64,000 nt of DNA from Rhizophagus clarus (Eukaryota > Glomeromycota > Glomeromycetes > Glomerales > Glomeraceae): NCBI GenBank assembly GCA_015698045.1, contig BLAL01000004.1, forward strand, positions 372,001 to 436,000, written 5' to 3'. Positions 1 through 11,083 of the stretch are shown here, piece after piece; position 1 is the first letter of the stretch, and the number at the start of each line of letters is the position of its first letter. The position numbers were made by a program, and so were the translations under genes. Under the pieces are notes generated by a model. The model was not told the origin of the DNA. It saw nothing but the letters and a program-made list of their open reading frames with translations, and did not search any database.

Positions 1-2001
1 TTTTCTTCCGATATACTGATTTATAGTTGATTGTACTTTTTCAGAATTATTACTCAATCGTTTTGATGTACCACTTGTGGAAGTTGATGCAGTTGATCGT
101 AGAAAATGATGCTTGAGATAGATTATCGTCGTCTTCGTCTAGTTCCAGCACTATAATAATTCAAATATAATATCTAATAATATAAAAATAAATAAATAAA
201 TATATAAAAATTAAAAATGTAAAACAAAAAAAATATAAATAATAAATTAAATATACATTGATTTAATTGTCTTTTCAAATTATTAGCTGTTCGAAGTTCG
301 CGGTCCTCTGTTTTCTTGTCTCTATATTTTCTTTTACATATTTAACTCTATCTGGATATGTCGTTTTGAAATTTTCACATACAGATAAATGTTTGCAAAT
401 ACTAGGGACTGTATTTGATATATTTATTTTACGCGCTTCTGCTTCTGCCCAGTCCAACCTTTTACCATTACACAACCCCGACATACTGCTAAATAATTAC
501 TTTGGTTAACTTTAACATCTTTTTTTACATGAACAAACTCGTAAACAGTGGGAAGGTTTTCCACCGCGACTTGTCACATTGTATTTAGTTTATTTCGATT
601 TCCAAGAGTTAGAAAAAAAAAAAATTTTTTTTTTTGGTTAATTTATGATCGATTTTGTTACACTGGAATACTGGAACCAATTTCGGAATAGTATTCATAA
701 TTTATTCAATTTTCGGTAGATTCGTTTTTAATAGAATCGATTCCAATCCATAGTTCCACTCAGAGTCAATGCAATAGACTCAGTTAAAGATATATTTTTA
801 CTAACATAGTTATTACTTAAGACAATACACGGCTCTATTTACACCTTCAATTATTTCTTTCTTTCTTTTTTTTTCAACAGAAGCAATGATTAAATGACTC
901 ATATGTCATAAACAATACAAAAGACAAATAGCTTTGGAAAATATCAATGAAGCAAATAACAGAAAATCTGGAATTTATTGGTTACTGCCAGGGGTAACAG
1001 CTGAAAAAAACAGCAATTGTTTATGAAATAAAAAAAAAACAAAATAAAACAACATGCTGCTCTACTAGAATTAAGTTAATTGTTCTGAAAATGAATTTTT
1101 TTGGATTTTTAACGGTAATATGTATCACTATAATCAAAATCTGGTAGTTGAGTCCAATTTTAGTGATTCTAACTTGAGGATAAAATATTTCGACTATTCT
1201 CAAAGAACATTTGAACTCATATGTCACTCCAAGAAATAAATGATCCTGATCCACTTCAATATTCTACTGATATTGATATAGAAATAGAAATGAATCCTCT
1301 TCAAGAACTCAACTCAACTGCTTATCCAAACAAGAAAACAAAACAAAAGAAAAAAAAACTGTTTCAAATGCACGAAATATTGTAAATTCTGTAGGACGTA
1401 TATTAATATCTTTTATAGTATTACGGGAAAGAGGAGTTTAAATATACAATATCATATACATTTATTTTTCAAAAATTAATATCCCTTCTTTATTAGAAAG
1501 TATGGAATCTGCTCTTAGCATAAATTATGTAATAATATGTAAAGATAATAATATTTTAAATAAAATGATTTATTAGCATTCTATTCGTAATTTTTTGGGC
1601 CAATGAGTATGATCACATAAATTATTATTACAACAAAAGTTATTTTCATATTCTAATATTTTAATGATTGCAGATTTTCTGTTTACACCACTATTTTTAA
1701 AGGTTTGTTTGAAAAAATGAGATGTGTGAGTATAATTTTTATTCTAATTCAACATATAAGGGGTAATGTCTGATACTCTGATTTCTGATAAAATCCATTA
1801 TCACATAAGGAAAATAATTTGTCTTTGAAGAGAAAAATATATTTCAAGAAATTCATTCCTTAAATTGCGAATTTATGATGCACGAGAAATTGGAAGAATT
1901 TTGACAAATCAAATTACTCAAGTGCTTTCAATTTATCTTTGCATACTAAGCAATTGAACCTTGTTCCTTCCAAAAACAAAATTTAACATTGATGCGTTTC
2001 A
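1..2001. other. AT-rich noncoding stretch
   Basis: No convincing gene is visible. A 54-codon ORF at 1221-1385 (+) starts MSLQEINDPDPLQYSTDIDI and ends in a lysine-rich run. It could be a gene fragment but has no recognisable domain. Other ORFs here are short and low in complexity. Confidence 0.5.
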
Positions 2002-2117
2002 TTATAAAAATGTTTATTTAACAATGCTTTTTAAATCAATTTAATAAAAAACGTTAAATAAAAAAAAAAGTTGCTTTAACGTTTTTTAATGCATTTAGTA
2101 AATAAACATTTTATAAA
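2002..2117. repeat. Imperfect inverted repeat (hairpin)
   Basis: The left arm, with ATAAAAATGTTTATTTAACA and later AAAAAACGTTAAA, is mirrored by the right arm with TTTAACGTTTTTTAATGC and TAAATAAACATTTTATAAA. The arms are about 45 bp with mismatches. It could be a small MITE remnant, but no clear target duplication was seen. Confidence 0.5.
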
Positions 2118-2813
2118 AAAAAAAAATTATTTTTTTAATAAAAAATGCCAAAAGTGTTTGCCCGCGATCCGGATTTTTATTTTCTATATCAAAAATTTTT
2201 AACCAATAAAATTTCATTTTAGGGCTTTGGAACCTGTATTTCTCTACAGTATATGATCAATTTAATAAAAGATACAGTACATGCGGCGGTATATCACATG
2301 ATACTAAATGGTAAAAAATATTCATTTACTGACCTGGCCGGGATATCTAAACCATTTTGTGTCACCTTATTTATGCGTAGGTTTATATAGCGTATATATG
2401 TATCAGTTCCAAACTGGTTTATATAACCGATTAGTCAAACCATATATTCGGTTAAAATTTTAAGTCTTTACCGGCACTCTGAAATACATACTCCTGTTTT
2501 AACCATAAAACCATTAGATCAGCCGCAGATGTATTATGTGTTGAAAAAAATTCAGCTTTAACTTTTAAATTAACTAAATAAAGATAAGTAGCAGTAACGA
2601 TTTAGCGCAAGAAAATTTGCCGTGTTACAGTAGCTTACTAAAATGCGTACTTTTTGTGCCGATTTTGCTGATCTTTTCCTTGGTTTGTTTAGTCGTTCGT
2701 TTAATTCTTTTTTCCCAAAAAAAAAAATATATTAGCCCTTTTTAGCGTATTAGCGTCGAGAAATATTCCGTTTTATTTATATTCTGTACTCTATGCTCTA
2801 TACTCTTTTTCAA

Positions 2814-2896
2814 TGCTATGAATATGCTATGAGTGTGCTATGAGTATGCTATGCTATTAACTATTCTATGAGTGTGAGTATGAGCATGAGTATACC
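2814..2896. repeat. Degenerate CTATGAGTGTG / ATGAGTATG short tandem repeat
   Basis: Repeated units of the form ATGCTATGAGTATG and GTGTGAGTATGAGCATGAG follow one another with small variations. There is no coding signal. Confidence 0.6.
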
Positions 2897-2970
2897 CCGT
2901 ATCTTTTTTTTTTCTCGTACGAAAGCTCTTTATATAATCTAAAGAAAATTCTTCCCGTGTGAAAAAATCT

Positions 2971-3213
2971 CGGGGGGAGCCGGTTTGATTGGCAAGCAAA
3001 TCTATGATATAATTTGTTTGGGGGGTTGCAATTGAAAAGTCGGGGTGAGCCGATTAAGTTTATAAGCGAATCTTCAGCCCGGATGAAGTTGGCAAAAATC
3101 GGGGAAACTGAGTTGATTGGTAAGCAAGTCTATGATATAATTTTTTGGGGGGGGTGCAATTGAAAAGTCGGTGTGAGCCGATTAAGTTTATAAGCAAGGC
3201 TTTAACTCGTAAC
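2971..3213. repeat. Tandem duplication, period about 128 bp
   Basis: Two adjacent copies share TGATTGGYAAGCAARTCTAT, then GATATAATTTKTTKGGGGGG, then GCAATTGAAAAGTCGG and GTGAGCCGATTAAGTTTATAAGC. The unit starts near 2986 and again at 3114. The unusually G-rich composition stands out from the AT-rich surroundings. Confidence 0.7.
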
Positions 3214-3370
3214 ATTTATTTAACTAAAAAATTAGAACCAAAAATAAAAAATCAGTTTATTTAATTTCAATAAAAAAAACTGGTGTCACGTAACGCAAGC
3301 TCCCATGGCCTTCCGGGGTACGAAAACTTGTTTTTAATATAAAATCACAAGATAAATCGGGCGCAGGCTG

Positions 3371-3430
3371 GCGCAGGCGCATTACACGTCACATAATTCA
3401 AATATATTTATACGGCGTAATCTAAACATC
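3371..3430 (+). repeat. Dispersed repeat family B, copy 1
   Basis: Contains GCGCAGG, then CACATAATTCAAATATATTT, then ATACGGCGTAATCTAAAC. Closely similar sequence occurs at 53535-53588 (+) and, inverted, at 46591-46640. It is probably the end of an interspersed element. Confidence 0.55.
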
Positions 3431-3591
3431 AGGATTTTATAGATTATCGATTTATCACCGATAACTAGTTAGTTATTGATAATTTGTGATAGTATTAAAA
3501 AATTGGTAAATAATCATATAGTTAGTTCAAATAATCATCAAGTTTAAAAATAATCATAGTTGCCAATAATTAGATATATTTTGGGAATGTC

Positions 3592-3694
3592 AAAAAATCG
3601 CCGCATGGTGATCATCACCGCACCTAAAAAATTATTTTTTAAAATTTTTGACTGAAATATTGATCTGTTCATAATATAAACAATGCTATTATTA
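3592..3694 (+). repeat. Dispersed repeat family A, copy 1
   Basis: The stretch beginning AAAAAATCGCCGCAT and ending TTCATAATATAAACAATGYTATTAT is about 85% identical by eye to 51394-51498 in the same orientation. Similarity stops abruptly on both sides. Confidence 0.7.
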
Positions 3695-3699
3695 GGGAA

Positions 3700-3960
3700 T
3701 GAACCCGGATTGGAAAACTCAATCCGGAATTTGGTCTAGTTATCAAAACTCAATCCGGATATTTGGAAAAAAATCCGATAATTCTGAATTTTAAACTGAA
3801 TCTAAAATTCGAATGCACATAATGCACATCAATTTCAAACATAAATATAAATCCGAATTTTAAATTCGGATTTGATTATTTATGTATTTGATTTATTTTT
3901 AAAACCGGATTTGAACCCGAATTTTGAATCCGGATATTGAATCCGAATAATTTGTTTATA
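3700..3960. repeat. ATCCGGA/AATTC-rich degenerate repeat
   Basis: The pentamer ATCCG and its complement CGGAT recur over ten times within 260 bp, mixed with AATTC and TTTTAAA words. This resembles a degenerate short-motif repeat. A similar CGGA-rich region lies inside the hAT-like element at 28453-28727. Confidence 0.5.
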
Positions 3961-5354
3961 TAAGTAAATAAACTATTATGAATCTAACGAGATTTGTAAA
4001 ATTTAAACCATAATAACACTTAACTGTTAATATACTTAAAGATGCATAAAATTGTATACATATATTAATGATGCGACTATGATCATATATTGGACATGTA
4101 TGCATTGACAAAAGTTGCTTGAGTTCCTAAAGGTTTACGATAGTAAATGATTACATATACATGAGCACATCCAACCAAGGCACGTGATTTAGGGTTAATT
4201 CTAGTATGAATACACAACCGGGGTTACCACTGGATCACCAATATCATTTCACCTAAAATTATTATATTTTGTTTATAGATTTTCTCTTTACAGAATGAAT
4301 AGGCAAAGGATTCGTAATGTATTTGTGAAAATATATTGCTTATAAATGTACAAAATATTGAATAATAGAAAATAATCAATATTGCTTAAAAATATACAAA
4401 ATACTGCTTAAAGGGTATGTAATTAAATTAACAATTTCAACAAGATTTTGGGCATTTATTGTAATTTTTTTTACATATAAATTGTACATAAAATATTCGT
4501 GATGACGCTCAAAAATTGGTTTCAGCTGATGTAACATTATCATTTGATGTAGCATTATCATTAAGTATAAGAGATTTGGATGTTGATAATATTTTCATTA
4601 TTATTGCGGTTTTCAAAAAAATTGATCTGCATGAAATTTACCAAAATTAGAAATTTTAAAATTTACCCCTATTTTTGAATAGCGTGACGAACGGTAATAA
4701 TAAAAAATTTTTTCTTCTCTTTTAACATATAAATTTTTTTTTATTTACACTAAGAACAGAACTTCAAGACTCTATGTAATAAGTTTCAAATATACTTTCA
4801 TATACTTTTTATATTTTATAACAAATTATTTACGCGATTACACTTTGCGATTACACTGCGATTACACGCGATTACACGCGATTACAAACGAATACAAATG
4901 CAACTCTATTTCGATAGGTAAACTTAGTTTTTATTATTATATGTCGATTTTTACTTTCGAAAACATATTTATTGTTGTTTTATAAAGGTTTTCAAAGCTT
5001 TATAATTATTGTTTCATTTTTGTTTTGACTTTAATTATTTACATTAAAAATATTAATATTTCATTGTTTATTACAGTTTTAGGTTGCCTTTAATACAAAT
5101 AATATATGCTTAAATACCAAGAATTTCTTGTATTGTAGTTCCATTTAATTATATTTAATTATATTTGACTTTGGAATTAAAAAATAAATTATAATGAAAT
5201 TTTTTTTCGTTAAAAAATGTGACCACGTGATCAAAATGTGTTAATTTTATTGGCTAGATTTTGTTTGTGCGTGGTTGTGTTTTGTGTTTTTGTGTATCTG
5301 TAGATCATTTTTTTTTTTGAAAAGGATAGGAATGTAAAAGTAAGTTCAGAAAGA
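3961..5354. other. Noncoding stretch with a short GCGATTACA tandem repeat
   Basis: No gene is supported. At about 4831-4890 the word GCGATTACAC repeats five times with slight changes. At 4515-4562 a GATGTARCATTATCATT unit repeats. The remainder is AT-rich and unremarkable. Confidence 0.5.
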
Positions 5355-5645
5355 ATGAAAGCTCTAACTAAAATTAATAGTAAGATAAAGTATAGAGCAG
5401 CTGATTTAATTGAATATATTTTACATAATAGTTCTTTTGTTGATGTTAATAATGATAACTTTTTAAAAGAGTGTATCCTGCTGAAAATAAAATGGGATAT
5501 TAGAGCATATAATCTTAATATTTACATAATTTTGTTAAGTATCACTCTCAGTGTTGTTGGAGTTATAAAAGATCCAATTAATCTAATTAATTTAAATACA
5601 ATAAGTTCTCTTTCCGATGATCAAAAACAAAAAAAAAGAGAATAA
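5355..5645 (+). CDS. Small hypothetical protein (96 aa), uncertain
   Basis: An ATG-started ORF of 96 codons with fairly ordinary amino-acid composition, unlike the low-complexity ORFs nearby. Residues about 55-72 (NIYIILLSITLSVVGVI) are hydrophobic and could form one membrane helix. The C-terminus is charged (DDQKQKKRE). No family is recognised. It ends seven bases before an inverted-repeat element, so it may be a fragment cut off by that insertion, or it may be chance. No splice signals or neighbours support it. Confidence 0.25.
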   Translation: MKALTKINSKIKYRAADLIEYILHNSSFVDVNNDNFLKECILLKIKWDIRAYNLNIYIILLSITLSVVGVIKDPINLINLNTISSLSDDQKQKKRE

Positions 5646-5653
5646 TTATAGTA

Positions 5654-5921
5654 CCGTATATCACGGGCCATAGTACCCCGGGTATCTTGCAAATTCCTGA
5701 GGGTTGACCTTGTACCACCATGTCAATAACTCAAATTTTTATTATGAATAGAATGTGTTTAAAAGATTGTATAGTGACCAGAAAATTATTTTTACATAAT
5801 ATCTGGGCAAAATAGATTCATTAAATAATAAAATCAATAGAAAATGGAACTTTTTGTCGGGTGAAAGGGGGGGAGGGTACCGGTACTATGCATGGGGGGT
5901 ACTTTGGCCCGCGATATACGG
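5654..5921. mobile_element. MITE flanked by TA, Tc1/mariner-like
   Basis: The ends CCGTATATCACGGGCCATAG and its near-perfect inverted partner (GGCCCGCGATATACGG on the + strand) form terminal repeats of about 27 bp. Each end is flanked by TA, the target duplication expected for Tc1/mariner-type elements. It has no coding capacity. The right end resembles the sequence at 49040-49105. Confidence 0.65.
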
Positions 5922-5923
5922 TA

Positions 5924-7999
5924 TTTTAAAGAATTTTCGTTTATTGTTTGTTTTTATTTTACAAATTTAGAATGTATTTTTATGGTGAATAAATTTTGTT
6001 TAAAAAAAAATTGATTATTAAATTCTTGATATGTATATTTTTTAAAAAGATATGTGTTTATAATCAGGAACTCCGTCTCTGAAAGACCTAAGTCAAGATG
6101 GATTAAAATTGCGATAATTGCATACATGATTTCAATTAACTTTAATTTACAGTCGGTATGTTTTATTATGTAGCTAAAAACTTTGCTAATTGTCAAGTTA
6201 AGTACTCGTAAAGTCCTCTTACTCATTTAAAAATTTGTAATTTTTACAATAATTTTCATCCTAATAATATGATAGGAATTACCTTAAATGTGAGAACTAC
6301 AGAACAATAATTTATGATTACGTGCAACAACTGACGACTATAAACAACGGGTTTATATTATAATGCGTGACGATCATCCTCCATTGAATACTTCGAATAA
6401 TTTTATGTAAATAATTATAGTTTTCATCTCGCAAACTTTCATTCTATATTCTTCAAACCATCATATAATTTTTTCGTTTTGCAGAAGAATTTGCAGTATT
6501 TTCAACATCTTTTAATGTATTATACTATTTTTTGTTAGTAAATAAATTCAAAATTTTCATTAAATAAGAAATCTGTTTATACTCTTTTCTGACAAAAAAA
6601 CTTTTCACTCTTTTTCTACATTTAAAAAGAAAGTTGAAATGAATAAAATTAATCAAAAAAGAAAGAATTATAAGATATTTCTATCCAGAAGGGATCAATA
6701 TTTTTTTTTTTTTTCATCAAATAAAAAAATTTTTCAAATAAAAAATTTTTTTTGACAAAAGTACGTACAAACATTATTATCTTATGTCACAAGTTAAATG
6801 TTACGGAAGCGCGTATATATCGATAACCTTTTAAAGATTCCGTCCACTTATTTTCACCAAAAACTCCATCACATTTTCCTTGATTAACCTTGCGATAAAC
6901 TTCGTGATATTTTTTGATCTACCACGACCTCTTCTACCTGGTCTTAGGGTTGTTAAATTACATTTTAAGTTACAAGGATTGAGTTGGTTCTAAATTATCT
7001 TTGTTTAATTTCACTATGCTTTACCAACTTCTGTATATTTATAAACTAACTTTTTTCCATTTTTAATCGTTTTCTTGCGTGTTTTTTCATACGATAATCC
7101 TAAATTTATAAAACATTAATACTAATATCAGTATTAAAAAATAAATTTCTGTTCTTTATCAATTCATCATTTGAATTGATCCTTGTCCACGTTCGTCAAT
7201 TTTTTTTAATTCATCAAAACCTTTCAAAATAAATGCGCATTTATTAGCCGTCTTAGTCACATTACTACTAATAATAGTACGCCATATCTAATTTACAATT
7301 TGCGTTTAAGGTTTCCCGATAAGTTTTCTTCTTTAAATATATTATTTGATTATTCCAAACATCATTTGATAAAATTTCTCTCAATAAAAAATTTTCTTCA
7401 TCTTCAACCGTACTACCATCTGTACTTATTAAAAATAAAAGTTCATCATCGCAAGAAAGTATTTCATGAATTTTGGATAAATTTTTTTTAGAAAAGATTG
7501 TTACTTCTGGTATATATATTTATAGTATAGTTCATTTTTACATATATAACACGAAGTTGCCTATTTCTGGATAAAAAATAAAAAATGGAATTCTGCTCAG
7601 ATTCAATAAAACTTTAAATACATAAATAGGACATTTTTTTTTTCAGGGCCAGACTTGTAAAAACTCTCATGCACTATCCGATATATATTATTATTACAGG
7701 GATGTCGATATATTTTAAATTTTTAAAATTAAAAGAAAGTTTTGTTGAGCGGGAGATAAATAGGCGCGTTCCTGCTAATCACGTGATACTAATACGCCAC
7801 AAAAAATGTGTCCCAATAATCACACGACATTATAAATTTTTTTTAAAAAATAAATGGATTAAATATAACTATATAAGGCGATACAACATGGCAACATTGA
7901 TTTCTCGTTTCATGGACTCAAAATTTTGAGTCGGCTGTCGGTATTTTTATTTAAAAATTTGGAAATGCTAAATGTCACCTAGGCGATTGTCGCCTGGGT
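5924..7999. other. AT-rich noncoding stretch
   Basis: Only short ORFs (86-90 codons) with biased composition are present, such as 5954-6226 (-) and 7669-7929 (+). None shows a domain or splice-site context. Nothing else was recognised. Confidence 0.5.
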
Positions 8000-8165
8000 T
8001 AATCGGAAACAAAAAGAATAAGAAATGATAGAGTAATGGAAAGTAATAGAAGGTGAAAAGGAGTAAAAGGAGTAATGGGAAGTGAAAAGATGTAATAGAA
8101 AAGATGGGAGACGAAAAGGATGGAATAGTGAGTAGTAATAGGAGGTGAATAATGTTGGGAGACAA
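8000..8165. repeat. Purine-rich low-complexity tract
   Basis: The + strand is strongly biased to A and G, with repeated GGAGTAATGG, GAAAAGGAGTAAAAGG and GGGAAGTGAAAAG words. Its opposite strand yields spurious leucine/phenylalanine-rich ORFs. Similar tracts occur at 19.95-20.62, 47.71-48.18 and (pyrimidine strand) 52.62-53.24 kb. Confidence 0.7.
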
Positions 8166-8174
8166 AAAAAAATA

Positions 8175-8835
8175 CACTCCCGTGCAAAAAGTTTAGGATC
8201 GCCTTATTTTTAATTATATTAAATAAAATTTATTCTTAATTATAAGAAAATTTTTTTTAAAAAATATTTTTATATTGTAATTTTTAAAATAAACATAAAA
8301 ATTACCTTATTGATATTTATAAATCATATAATATAAAGTTTTTATTTTAATGGCTAATTTTTAACTTTTTAACCAGAGCTTTTACAATAATATATGTAAA
8401 TACAAGATCTCAATAGTTTGGCTAGTAACAAGGTTATGTTCCAAATTTCCTAAAAATCGAACCAGTAGTTACTGAGAGATTAACTATTATTGATCGGTAA
8501 AAATTGGGAATTAACGTATGAAAATCATTACTTCACATATATAGTGCCGATTTTTTCTCAATTTATATTACTGATTCGATTTTTGCGAAATTTGAAATAT
8601 AACCTTATTATTAGCTAGGCAATTGAAATTTTGTATTTATTTTACTGTGACCGCTCCAGTTAAAATATTAAAAATCAGCCATTAAAATAAAAATCTCAGA
8701 TTATATGATTTATAAGCGCTAATATGATAATTTTATATTTATCCAAGAAATTAAAAAAAATTTCATATAATCAAGAATGAATTTTATTTAATATAATTAA
8801 AAATAAGACGGTCCTAAACTTTTTGCGCGGGAGTG
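8175..8835. mobile_element. 661 bp palindromic nonautonomous Tc1/mariner-type element
   Basis: The termini CACTCCCGTGCAAAAAGTTT and the inverted AAACTTTTTGCGCGGGAGTG are flanked by TA on both sides (8173-8174, 8836-8837). The two halves are imperfect inverted copies almost to the centre near 8505. For example, TTTTATTTTAATGGCTAATT in the left arm pairs with AATCAGCCATTAAAATAAAA in the right. The element is therefore a foldback of two arms of about 320 bp. No transposase is encoded. Known mariner biology implies mobilisation in trans by a related transposase. Confidence 0.85.
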
Positions 8836-8837
8836 TA

Positions 8838-11083
8838 AAAAAATGATCATAGGAGATTTGGTAAAGATAATGGTTGGAAACCGAGTAAAAATAAAAAACA
8901 ACTGAACCTTGAATGCAAAACCGGAAGGACTATAGGACCTAAAAATAATGAAATAGAGAAAGTAAAAACAAAATGCAAGATTGTAAGCCGTTAGAAATAA
9001 AAATAAAATATTCCAGTTTATAATCATTATTAAAAATCAATTGGTTTTCTCCGTAAGTGTTGCAACTATGTGTCATAGTATTACACCACTTGCAACACCG
9101 GCATTATAAGCCTGTCGCTACGCAATTATTATTTACGGCTAATCCAATCTTTGATTCAAATTCAAGATGGTCTTTTTTTATACCCCTTGCCATGAGCACA
9201 AAATAGCTTTCTAAATCCCGACAAAACCTATATTACATCCATAACCTAGTTTATATATTATTGAAAAATTTTTAATTAAGCCGACTTAAATACAGAATTT
9301 ATTATCCGTAATAATTTCATTAATGTAAAAATTTCTTCATCGTGTTATCACTTATTTCTTTTGAAACATTAACACATTGTTAATGATATCAAGTTCTCTA
9401 CGGATATCTGTAAGACAATCATCTAGATAAAATCTTTTTAAAATAGAATTTTATTCATCCATATTAAATTTTAATAATAATTTTGGAACGAATTTTTTTT
9501 TTTTAAAAAAAAATTTTGATTTCCTTTTTTTTATGCGTTCCCTCTTACGTGATCGAAAATTAACCTGTAAAGTAATCAAAAAAAAATTTTTAAAGGATGT
9601 AAATTACTGATATATAACCTTTGGTACTACATTTTTTAGGGGGTAATACAATCAATAAATTTGTTTAGATTTCATTAGGTCATATAAAGATCAGCTAACT
9701 TTTCAATGCCGTGATTTCGCGACTTGCATGCATCATTATTTGTATTGTTAATATGTACATCTTTAGAATATGTAATTAGATATATTAATGTTTAAAATAT
9801 GTACATTCATTTGTTATCATGCATTTCGGATTAATTTTGGAGCTATCAAACCATTCGAATGTATTTCGTGTATTAGTTGATTCCTAAATAAATCCTACAA
9901 AGAAAATAATAAATGTGGCTCTCAAATCGTATGATTTACCTTTTAAGGAATTAAGATGAGTGTACAATGATATTAAGGATTTTTGTGTAATCTAAACTGT
10001 TATGCCCTTTAGGTTATGTGTACAATCCCATTTTCGTAATCTTGAAATAAAAATCAATTCACATGATTAACGATGAGTATTTGTTTTCACATGGTCCATC
10101 AATAAAGAATTTGTTAATTTAGTACTTTCGCGCCAATACTTATTAATTTATTGTATAAAGACCTTTTTAATGTATAATCATTTTATTATTTATTCTATTC
10201 CGATATCATACGCACAATCTATCTTAAATCATGTTATGGATTTTTTTTTTTTTTTTTTGCGCATAGTATAGAAGTATGCGGTAAATTTATCACGATTAAA
10301 AAAGGACAATCACAGTAGCCAAGAAAATTCCGTAAATTGCATTTTATTTTCACGAGTTATTTTCCCAATAGTACGTATGGTACAAATATTTTTCCGACTT
10401 AAATGACTGAATTTCATGACGGATGGTGAAAAACATACTGTACGGTGTAAGGTTAGGAATTTTATAATTAATTACATAGTTGTTTAGGTGTAGCCGTGTA
10501 GGTTCGATGATTGGTATTTTGGGAAACCAATTGGAATCATTGGAGAAACTTGTTATTATGAAATTTTGGAAATTTGGAATTTTAAAAGAATCAGAAAGTT
10601 TGCGTCATCATATAGAAAATTTTATTTAATGACTCGATTTCGTTAATAAAATTTTAGTTTCAAAGTTCAACTAACTTCTGATTTGATCATGTGATTTTGA
10701 TACTAACATTTTATAGGTGAACTGCGGCATATGTGGCAAACGGATCAACACCCGGGGTCTGACCCTTGCAACGAAAAATATATGTGTGAATTATACGAGT
10801 TCAAAAAAAACACGCTGTACATGTACAACTTTTATCGCGAAAATATTTATTTTTTTGCGTATTGCAATTTTATTTTTTTATCTTTGTTTACTAACGTAGC
10901 ACAAAATTTAAGTGACGTAACGTGCGCCACGTGAACTTAATTAATCATCATCTTTCATAGTCCTTCGCTTCGCTCCGGACAATTAAAATAATCGAGTCTT
11001 TATTAATAAAAATAAAAAATCTATCTTATAAAATATATATATATAAAAGAATTTGTATAATAGCTAATGATATAATGTTTTTC
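8838..11083. other. AT-rich noncoding stretch
   Basis: No gene is supported. ORFs at 10717-10934 are short and mutually overlapping. At about 10955-10980 the words CCTTCGCTTCGCTCCGGAC resemble the GC-rich termini seen at 47.35 and 52.47 kb. Confidence 0.45.

Noticed and set aside
7968-8187. Two overlapping minus-strand ORFs
   Set aside because: Purine-tract artefacts next to the mariner-type palindrome.
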